This document shows, piece by piece, positions 1 through 4,726 of a stretch of 5,268 nucleotides of DNA. The stretch's first letter is position 1, and every line of letters starts with the position of its first letter. This DNA comes from Bifidobacteriaceae bacterium (GTDB lineage: Bacteria; Actinomycetota; Actinomycetes; Actinomycetales; WQXJ01): NCBI GenBank assembly GCA_031255075.1, contig JAIRTF010000227.1, forward strand, positions 1 through 5,268, written 5' to 3'. The notes under the pieces were generated by a model. The model was not told the DNA's origin, did not search any database, and saw only the letters and a program-made list of their open reading frames with translations. The position numbers and the translations under genes were made by a program.

Positions 1-1073
1 GGGAAGGTGAACACCCGGCCGGAGGCATCCCCGGAGGTCATCACCTCGATGTAGGCCCGGTTGATCATGTCCATTTCCACCTGCAGGTCACCGTAGCGGA
101 AATCTTGGGCCTGACCAGCAATGATGGGATGTTCTTTGGCCAGGTCCTCAGGGCAGGTCCAATCGAAGGTCAAGTTGGTGAACGGTGTTTGGGTGCCCCA
201 ACGAGAGGGCACGTTCAGGTTGTAGACCAACTCTTGGACACATTGGAGGACCTGTTCATAGGTCATCGAATCGATGCGCACAAACGGCGCCATGTAGGTG
301 TCAAAGGAGCTGAAGGCTTGGGCTCCGGCCCATTCGTTTTGGAGGGTGCCCAGGAAGTTGACGATCTGCCCCACCGCGGAGGAGAAATGTTTGGGCGGTG
401 CCGCGTCCACTTTGCCGGGCACGCCGTTGAGTCCTTCTTGCAGCAGAGTCCGCAGCGACCAACCGGCGCAGTAGCCACTCAGCATGTCCAGATCATGGAT
501 GTGCAGATCGCCTTCGCGGTGGGCCTGGCCAATCTCTGGCGAATAGACGTGGGACAGCCAATAGTTGGCTATCACCTTGCCGGAGGTGTTGAGGATCAGT
601 CCGCCCAGTGAATAGCCCTGGTTGGCGTTGGCGTTGACCCGCCAATCGGTCCGGTCCAGGTATTCGTTGATGGAGCTTTCCACATCCACCACCACCCGCA
701 TGTCCTGGCGCAGGCGCGAGTGGCTTTCCCGGTAGACAATGTAGGCCCGGGCGGTGGGCATGTAGCCGGCGTTGACCAGGGTCTGTTCAACCAGGTCCTG
801 GATTTCTTCAACGCCTGGTGTGCCGGTCAGGCGCCGGGCGGCGAACCGTGCCAACAGGTGGGCTTCGGCACCGTCGAATTCGCCGGTGGCGGCGCCGGCC
901 CTGGCGATGGCCCGGCTGATGCGGTCCAGTTCGAATGGCACTTCGCGGCCGTCGCGTTTGACAACCGTGGTGATGGTCGGTCCGCCGGCCGGTGTGGCTG
1001 CGGGGGCTTGGGGCGCGGCATCGGCGGCCGGCTGGGTGCCTTGCTGGTGGTTTGACTGGGTGGGCCTGGTCAT
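1..1073 (-). CDS. nrdD: Anaerobic (class III) ribonucleoside-triphosphate reductase, N-terminal part; 3' end beyond the window
   Basis: Reduces ribonucleoside triphosphates to deoxyribonucleotides for DNA synthesis without oxygen, using a glycyl radical installed by the activase NrdG (family knowledge). The window holds 357 complete codons from an ATG at 1073-1071. An ATP-cone allosteric domain spans about residues 33-125 (VVKRDGREVPFELDRISRAI; then GVEEIQDLVE and ARAYIVYRESH). The catalytic domain then begins, with YSLGGLILNTSG at 154, HIHDLD at 191-196, KHFSSAVGQIVNFLGTLQNEWAGAQAF, and the class III signature NVPSRWGTQTPFTNLTFDW at 287-305. Cys202 (SGYCAG) lies where NrdD enzymes carry a substrate-site cysteine (inference). 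The glycyl-radical site is outside the window. Residues 2-32 form a Pro/Ala/Gln-rich extension before the ATP cone. The start is fixed by a GAGGAG ribosome site 8 nt upstream. A cobalamin riboswitch precedes it, so B12 repression is expected. A class II NrdJ was considered, but the RWGTQTPFTNLTFDW block is of class III type. Confidence 0.93.
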   Translation of the reverse strand, partial: MTRPTQSNHQQGTQPAADAAPQAPAATPAGGPTITTVVKRDGREVPFELDRISRAIARAGAATGEFDGAEAHLLARFAARRLTGTPGVEEIQDLVEQTLVNAGYMPTARAYIVYRESHSRLRQDMRVVVDVESSINEYLDRTDWRVNANANQGYSLGGLILNTSGKVIANYWLSHVYSPEIGQAHREGDLHIHDLDMLSGYCAGWSLRTLLQEGLNGVPGKVDAAPPKHFSSAVGQIVNFLGTLQNEWAGAQAFSSFDTYMAPFVRIDSMTYEQVLQCVQELVYNLNVPSRWGTQTPFTNLTFDWTCPEDLAKEHPIIAGQAQDFRYGDLQVEMDMINRAYIEVMTSGDASGRVFTF

Positions 1074-1081
1074 AGTTGCGT

Positions 1082-1110
1082 CTCCTCGTCTTGGCGGGGC
1101 GCGCGAGGAG
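1082..1110 (-). promoter_or_regulatory. Shine-Dalgarno of nrdD inside a sequestering hairpin (riboswitch expression platform)
   Basis: The nrdD ribosome site reads GAGGAG in the mRNA (complement of 1087-1082) and lies 8 nt before the ATG. An upstream segment, CTCCTCG (complement of 1110-1104), is perfectly complementary to CGAGGAG (complement of 1088-1082). This gives a 7-bp stem with a 15-nt loop that buries the whole Shine-Dalgarno. It is the expected architecture of a translational OFF switch below a B12 aptamer. The pairing is seen directly; the regulatory role is inferred. Confidence 0.7.
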
Positions 1111-1231
1111 GTGGCTTCGCCGGTGCCGTGAACGGTCGCCAACCTTTCGGTTGCCGATGCCGCGCCGTGACGCCGGTCCGAGCCGCCAGCTACCCGCGAG
1201 CCGGTTGAGCCCACGTGAGCGCCTTGCTCAC
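1111..1231 (-). promoter_or_regulatory. Linker between B12 aptamer and nrdD Shine-Dalgarno, with small hairpins
   Basis: This untranslated leader segment carries two perfect hairpins. One is a 6-bp stem GTGAGC/GCTCAC with a 5-nt loop at 1231-1215, immediately 3' of the B12 box, in the position where cobalamin riboswitches often carry P13. The other is CAACC-GAAA-GGTTG at 1153-1140, a 5-bp stem with a GAAA tetraloop. The segment also contains AAGCCACCT (complement of 1117-1109), which is complementary to the aptamer, and AGCTGGC (complement of 1191-1185), which is complementary to the 3' end of the aptamer. No convincing coding frame or U-tract terminator was seen, so control looks translational rather than transcriptional. 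Confidence 0.55.
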
Positions 1232-1478
1232 GCCAGCTGGCAGGTCTTCGGACTGGTGGGCGCCGGACCGGTTGGCCCGTCCTACCTGGTCGCTGCTTCC
1301 CAAGCCACCTGGTCTGGCCAGTCAGCGTTTCCGCTGCCTGCCGCGACCCGGTTGGACGGGCTTTCGCCTGCCGTCCCGGCTCAGTGCTTCTTTGCGACCG
1401 TCGTTCCCACTTACCGCTGCGGGGCAGTCCCGGATTCCCACCGGGTTCCCATGCCGCCTCCTTGGTTTGGCCCCCTTT
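1232..1478 (-). ncRNA. Cobalamin (adenosylcobalamin/B12) riboswitch aptamer
   Basis: Read on the minus strand, the region has the hallmark blocks of the cobalamin riboswitch in order. First is GGGAACCCGGTGGGAATCCG, containing a P3 hairpin of CCCGG/CCGGG at 1445-1441 and 1433-1429. Next is the ACTGCCCCGCAGCGGTAAG core at 1428-1410. The P6 region follows: AAGCAC at 1389-1384, two internal hairpins capped by GAAA-type loops, then GGTGGCTTGGGAAGC. The last block is the B12 box CCAGTCCGAAGACCTGCC at 1256-1239. It lies directly upstream of nrdD on the same strand, so it is the leader of that gene. Binding of a cobalamin is expected to lower expression of the B12-independent enzyme. The 5' boundary (P1/P2) is approximate, because I could not resolve a convincing P1 partner by eye. 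Confidence 0.93.
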
Positions 1479-1533
1479 GGCAGGGCCATTCCGTGAAGAC
1501 GGCCGCCCTTCCGGGCGACCAGCATGACACAGA

Positions 1534-1539
1534 ACCCTA
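1534..1539 (-). promoter_or_regulatory. Possible -10 element for the riboswitch-nrdD transcript
   Basis: TAGGGT fits the actinobacterial TANNNT -10 consensus and would place transcription start near 1527, about 50 nt before the aptamer. No good -35 hexamer is seen at 16-18 nt spacing, so the call is tentative. A promoter must lie somewhere between the stop of the upstream gene (1591) and the aptamer unless nrdD is read through from upstream. Confidence 0.25.
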
Positions 1540-1561
1540 CTACATCTTGGGGTGCCCTCTA

Positions 1562-1586
1562 GACCCGACACACCATATTGTGGGTC
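1562..1586 (-). terminator. Weak candidate terminator hairpin after the 176-residue gene
   Basis: Five nucleotides after the stop codon at 1591, the sequence can form GACCC/GGGTC plus ACA/TGT with one bulged base and an 8-nt loop. There is no following U-tract (TAGAGGGCAC follows), so an intrinsic terminator of the classical type is not shown. It could instead be a 3'-end stabilising hairpin. Confidence 0.3.
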
Positions 1587-1590
1587 GCCA

Positions 1591-2121
1591 TCATTCGTCG
1601 ATCTCAATGCCGATCCGCACACTGCACCCCTCGTCAAGCACCGACCCCTGAGCAGGGAGCGCGATGCTCACCTGGACTAAGAAGCCGTCCCGGTGGCCTT
1701 CCAAGCGGCACTCGCCAAGTGCGGACCCCTGCTGGCCGCCAGTCCCACAGTCTCCCCAAGCCGGCCGCCATTCCATGCCGGGCAGTAGCTGTCGCAGCAC
1801 CAGGTCTGGCTCAACTGGGCCTAGAACCGAGTAGCTGACGCTGCGGCTGGGGCAGCGGGTGGCGCCGAAGTTGCAGTGGGTCCCCCACGGCGAATAGGGC
1901 TCGTTGTACTGGTAGTCGACGACCCAATCCGCTGGGATTTGGAAGCTGTCATAGATGGCGTTCATCCGGTCTTCGCGGTTCTTGCCGTTGACCACCCCGA
2001 CCAGTGTGGCGGCGCCGCCAGCTAGGGCGAGCACCGCAAAGGCCACGATGAAGCCGCGCAGGAAGCCTTTGCCTGCCGCCGAACGGCGCGTTTGGGGCGT
2101 CCGGTCAGAGAACCGTTTCAC
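1591..2121 (-). CDS. Membrane-anchored extracytoplasmic protein of unknown function (176 aa)
   Basis: I do not recognise a family. The GTG start at 2121 gives a basic N-terminus (KRFSDRTPQTRRSAAGKGFLRG), a single hydrophobic helix at about residues 23-44, then a soluble domain of about 130 residues. This is the layout of a type II signal-anchor protein or one with an uncleaved signal; there is no lipobox cysteine. The exported part has five cysteines (83, 90, 125, 138, 166), which suggests one or two disulfides and an extracytoplasmic location. It begins 23 nt after the stop of the large surface-esterase gene on the same strand, so the two are probably cotranscribed. No good Shine-Dalgarno precedes the GTG, so translation may depend on coupling to the upstream gene or the start may be misplaced. 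The frame stays open upstream without an ATG, GTG or TTG. A partner or accessory role for the esterase is only an inference from position. Confidence 0.75.
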   Translation of the reverse strand: MKRFSDRTPQTRRSAAGKGFLRGFIVAFAVLALAGGAATLVGVVNGKNREDRMNAIYDSFQIPADWVVDYQYNEPYSPWGTHCNFGATRCPSRSVSYSVLGPVEPDLVLRQLLPGMEWRPAWGDCGTGGQQGSALGECRLEGHRDGFLVQVSIALPAQGSVLDEGCSVRIGIEIDE

Positions 2122-2144
2122 TTGGGTTGGAGTTTCGGGGTGGA

Positions 2145-4454
2145 TCAGGTTGGTTGGGTGGTGTAGTGGCGGCGGCGGACTGTGGCCAGGCCGATGCCTA
2201 AGCCGATGGCCGCACCAGCCATTGCCATCAGGCCGCCGATGCCGTTGGGGCCGGTCGCGCCCAGGCTGCCGGTGGGAGTGTTGCCGCCGGGCGGGGAGTT
2301 CGGGCCGGCGGCTTGGCCGCCCGCGCCGGCGCCGGTTTGGCTACCGCCGCCGACATTGGTTGGGGACCCAGGCTGGGTGCCTGAACCTGGTTGGCCACCG
2401 GAACCTGGTTGGCCGCCCTGGCCCGGGTTGGGGCCGGGAGCCGCCGGCAGGGCCAACTGAGCCGTGGCGGCCAGTCCGACGGCGCCATCGGCGGCGACTG
2501 GTTGGATAGCCAACATGGTGGTCTGGGCGGGCTCAAGATCCTCAAGGACCACCGAGCGGCGGCTACCGTCAAGCAGGGCCAACTCCACCCCGTCCAGGCT
2601 GACAAGCCAACCCAGGCTGGGGTCTTCATCGGCCGTCCAAGTGATGGCCGCTTCATCGGCGGCCTGGTCAATGCCCGTGCCAAGGCCACCGGCGGCCGGC
2701 TCCGGCGGCGGCGCTGTGGAGGCGTGGTCAACGCTGACCGGGGCGGAAATGTTGGCGACCAGGCCATCGGCATCGGTCAGGCGAAGCTGCATGCTGCCGG
2801 TGAAGGGGCCGGCGTAGGTGTGGCTGGCCGTTGGGCCGCCGCCTTCCACCTCGTAGATGCCGTCACCGTCAAAGTCCCAATCCCATTTGACGATCTCAGA
2901 GGTCGGCGAATAGGAAGCCGAGGCGTCGAACAGCACCGCTTGACCGGGTTCGGCAGCATAGGTACCCAGGGCCATTACGGGCACCGGCCGTTCGGTGATC
3001 CGGGTCATGGCTTCGGTCAGGGCCGCGGCGGCGCTGCCGGTAATGGGTACAACCTGTCCGGTAGTGGCGCCGGCGATGGGCGCATAAACATCGGCCAACC
3101 GATCGGTGACCACCGGGTAGATGTTGACCGGGTCAATCTCCAGTGACAGGCGGATGATATCCGCCTCGGTGGTGCCATCTACCAGGTCTGGCGAATGGTA
3201 GGGCGCATCGCTCAGAACAATCACGGCTTTGGTGGCGCCTGGCGTCCAATCAACACCCAGCATTACCGTCTTCAGCGCGTGGAGCATAGCCTCAGGGGTA
3301 TCTCCGCCATCACCAATCTCAATTGTGTTCAGCTGTGCCAGGAACTCTGCGTCACCGGCGCTCAACCCGCTCAGAATCCGCGCGGTGAAGGCCGCACCGG
3401 CGTCCCGGTATTCCGCCAACGCGATCCGGCCGCCGTTGGAGATCACCGCGTCAGCTATCTGGCTGGCCACCACCTTGGTGCCGTCAATGTACGGGAACAT
3501 TGAGCCGGTCGAATCGATCAGGACCACTAAGTCCAGACCGTTGGTGCCGCCCCGGGGCGGAATCCAGGACACATCTGGCGGCGTGGGGGTCACCGGCAGC
3601 ACAGCGCGAATCCGTTGAGCCGCCTCCAAAACCCCCTGGTCGATGCTGCCGGACGGGTCAGCGTAGACATAGTGACCCCTGGTCACGAACAGGTTTTTGG
3701 TGGAACCACAGACAAAGTCATCATCCGCGCACCACAGCCCGGTGGTGTCATCCCAACCGGCGGGCAGATACGGTTCGCGGGCTCCCAACGACCCGTTGGC
3801 CGTGCCGCAGTCTGGCACCTCACGCCGCCACTTGGACAGACCTTCACCGCGGCAGGCGGGCGGTGGCCTGAACAGGGAGCCACGCCCCTCTGGGAGGTTC
3901 AGTTTTGGATCGCCAAACAGCATGGAGAACACCACCGTGCCGCGTTGGGCGTTGGTCAGCTTGCTGGAGAAGGTCTGGCCCACAACTTGGGCGCCTTGGG
4001 AGTAGCCACCCAACACAACTTTGGTGTTGGGACAGACAGCTAGGCGGGCGCTGAGGTAGGTCGATAGTTCGTTGACGCCGGCATTGACAGAGTTGCCGTA
4101 TTTGAAAGCCGAACCGGCGCTGATCTTGGCGCCGATCGAGGTGATGATGGAATCCCAGCTGCTCAATCCGACCGCCACGGCTGGATACCGGTAGCCGCCT
4201 TGGCTGGATGAACCAAGTTCGTAGAAGTGAACGCCTAGGGAACCAAGGCGCTGTTCCATTTGGTCATGGAATCGGTTGTATTCACGGGCGCCCAATGCCT
4301 GGCCTGAGCCGCGGGCCCAGATGGCCTCGACCGGCTGACAGGCGTCGTTTGGTGTGGGGCCGGCGGAGGAAGGGGCGGCCACCAAACCGATTAGGGCGCC
4401 GGCCAAGGCCGCCACTATTGGCAGCGAAAAATACGGGCGGGGGTACTTTTTCAA
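2145..4454 (-). CDS. Secreted multidomain surface protein: cutinase-family esterase - vWA - PKD - probable sortase anchor (769 aa)
   Basis: Probably a cell-surface serine esterase of the cutinase/acetylxylan-esterase (CE5) type. A signal peptide covers residues 1-31 (hydrophobic 11-27, likely cut after SSA). The cutinase domain spans about 37-287, with the GYSQG nucleophile elbow (Ser152), the DFVC motif giving Asp246 inside the C242-C249 pair, and His261 in RGHYVY. The triad is therefore intact, and ARGSG at 47-51 fits the oxyanion region. A von Willebrand A domain spans about 307-485 with a complete MIDAS (DSTGS at 314-318, Thr386 in GGDTPE, Asp416 in VLSDAP). A PKD domain spans about 491-577 (WDWDFDGDG, SHTY). 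A weakly fibronectin-III-like stretch (about 600-669) and a Gly/Pro/Gln/Ser stalk (670-730) follow. Then come LGATG (731-735), a hydrophobic helix (741-759) and RRRH, resembling a sortase sorting signal. The TTG start is supported by GGAG 7 nt upstream. The natural substrate is unknown: plant cutin, acetylated xylan or envelope lipids are all possible. Divergent from metG; followed by the 176-residue gene. Confidence 0.88.
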   Translation of the reverse strand: MKKYPRPYFSLPIVAALAGALIGLVAAPSSAGPTPNDACQPVEAIWARGSGQALGAREYNRFHDQMEQRLGSLGVHFYELGSSSQGGYRYPAVAVGLSSWDSIITSIGAKISAGSAFKYGNSVNAGVNELSTYLSARLAVCPNTKVVLGGYSQGAQVVGQTFSSKLTNAQRGTVVFSMLFGDPKLNLPEGRGSLFRPPPACRGEGLSKWRREVPDCGTANGSLGAREPYLPAGWDDTTGLWCADDDFVCGSTKNLFVTRGHYVYADPSGSIDQGVLEAAQRIRAVLPVTPTPPDVSWIPPRGGTNGLDLVVLIDSTGSMFPYIDGTKVVASQIADAVISNGGRIALAEYRDAGAAFTARILSGLSAGDAEFLAQLNTIEIGDGGDTPEAMLHALKTVMLGVDWTPGATKAVIVLSDAPYHSPDLVDGTTEADIIRLSLEIDPVNIYPVVTDRLADVYAPIAGATTGQVVPITGSAAAALTEAMTRITERPVPVMALGTYAAEPGQAVLFDASASYSPTSEIVKWDWDFDGDGIYEVEGGGPTASHTYAGPFTGSMQLRLTDADGLVANISAPVSVDHASTAPPPEPAAGGLGTGIDQAADEAAITWTADEDPSLGWLVSLDGVELALLDGSRRSVVLEDLEPAQTTMLAIQPVAADGAVGLAATAQLALPAAPGPNPGQGGQPGSGGQPGSGTQPGSPTNVGGGSQTGAGAGGQAAGPNSPPGGNTPTGSLGATGPNGIGGLMAMAGAAIGLGIGLATVRRRHYTTQPT
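2365..2418 (-). repeat. Three tandem 18-bp units encoding a QPGS-rich stalk
   Basis: The 14-bp core GAACCTGGTTGGCC (plus strand) occurs at 2383-2396 and again at 2401-2414, with a diverged copy starting at 2365. The period is 18 bp and each unit encodes a six-residue block of the type QPGSGx. It lies in the low-complexity linker just before the LGATG anchor of the surface esterase, so copy-number change would lengthen or shorten the stalk in frame. Confidence 0.75.
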
Positions 4455-4461
4455 TTTGTTA

Positions 4462-4465
4462 CTCC
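4462..4465 (-). promoter_or_regulatory. Ribosome-binding site deciding the TTG start of the surface esterase
   Basis: GGAG in the mRNA lies 7 nt upstream of the TTG at 4454-4452. The overlapping ATG just upstream (ATG GAG TAA) is closed at once by a stop, so the TTG followed by KKYPRPYFS and a clean signal peptide is the best start. Confidence 0.7.
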
Positions 4466-4498
4466 ATTGTGCTGGGACGTTCGGAAACCGGCGCCGTC

Positions 4499-4504
4499 AG
4501 CATA
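4499..4504 (-). promoter_or_regulatory. Possible -10 element for the surface-esterase operon
   Basis: TATGCT fits the TANNNT -10 consensus. A start near 4492 would give a 5' leader of about 38 nt carrying the GGAG ribosome site. No recognisable -35 hexamer is present at 17 nt spacing, so this rests on the -10 and its position alone. Confidence 0.35.
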
Positions 4505-4572
4505 GCAGCTGTAAAGCACTGGGCGCTGAATGTTCACAGCCCAGGAATTGTTTGGTTGTTTTCAACTGACAC

Positions 4573-4587
4573 GCTACCGCCGGTAGC
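4573..4587. repeat. Perfect inverted repeat in the divergent intergenic region
   Basis: GCTACC-gcc-GGTAGC is a 6-bp perfect dyad with a 3-nt centre. It lies about midway between the two divergent genes, in the 272-nt stretch that must hold both promoters, so an operator or a small hairpin is possible. A 9-bp direct repeat, TGGAAAGCC, follows at 4592-4600 and 4615-4623. Nothing else recognisable was seen in this intergenic region apart from the promoter and ribosome-site candidates listed separately. Confidence 0.4.
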
Positions 4588-4713
4588 TGCCTGGAAAGCC
4601 GCAGTTGGCTGGCTTGGAAAGCCTTGGCGCCCCAGTGGACGGGGCCCGGCGCCCCGGCCTGGCGGCCATCCCGGCGTCCGGTGCGGCTCGGCGCGGGGAC
4701 GGCGCCACCCAAC

Positions 4714-4719
4714 TACGCT
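4714..4719 (+). promoter_or_regulatory. Possible -10 element giving a leaderless metG mRNA
   Basis: TACGCT (TANNNT) ends 7 nt before the metG ATG, the spacing at which transcription would start at or next to the start codon. No Shine-Dalgarno-like purine run is present in the 20 nt before the ATG, which agrees with leaderless translation, a common mode in actinobacteria. No clear -35 is seen. Confidence 0.35.
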
Positions 4720-4726
4720 TGACACC

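Noticed and set aside
105..611. 168-codon plus-strand ORF at the left edge
   Set aside because: Antisense to nrdD, whose minus frame carries strongly conserved class III reductase motifs across the same bases.
1..1073. Class II (B12-dependent) NrdJ as the identity of the reductase
   Set aside because: The protein has the class III block RWGTQTPFTNLTFDW and HIHDLD context; a B12-dependent enzyme repressed by B12 would also make little regulatory sense.
1504..1517. CGCCC-ttcc-GGGCG hairpin upstream of the riboswitch
   Set aside because: Perfect 5-bp stem but with no U-tract and no clear place in the aptamer fold; short GC hairpins are expected by chance in this composition.
1322..1525. 67-codon minus-strand ORF over the riboswitch
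   Set aside because: It lies almost entirely in conserved aptamer RNA, is basic and low in complexity, and has no ribosome site; it is chance coding in a structured GC-rich leader.
1076..1651. 191-codon plus-strand ORF through the intergenic region
   Set aside because: It is antisense to the riboswitch and runs into the end of the 176-residue gene; the composition is Arg/Pro/Ser-rich shadow type and no domain is recognisable.
2391..3146. 251-codon plus-strand ORF
   Set aside because: Antisense shadow of the vWA/PKD part of the surface esterase, whose minus frame has clear domains and catalytic motifs.
4719..4724. Perfect TTGACA as a -35 box
   Set aside because: It sits 2 nt before the metG ATG; the region 17 nt downstream is coding (GC-rich) with no -10, so it cannot drive metG and is likely coincidental.
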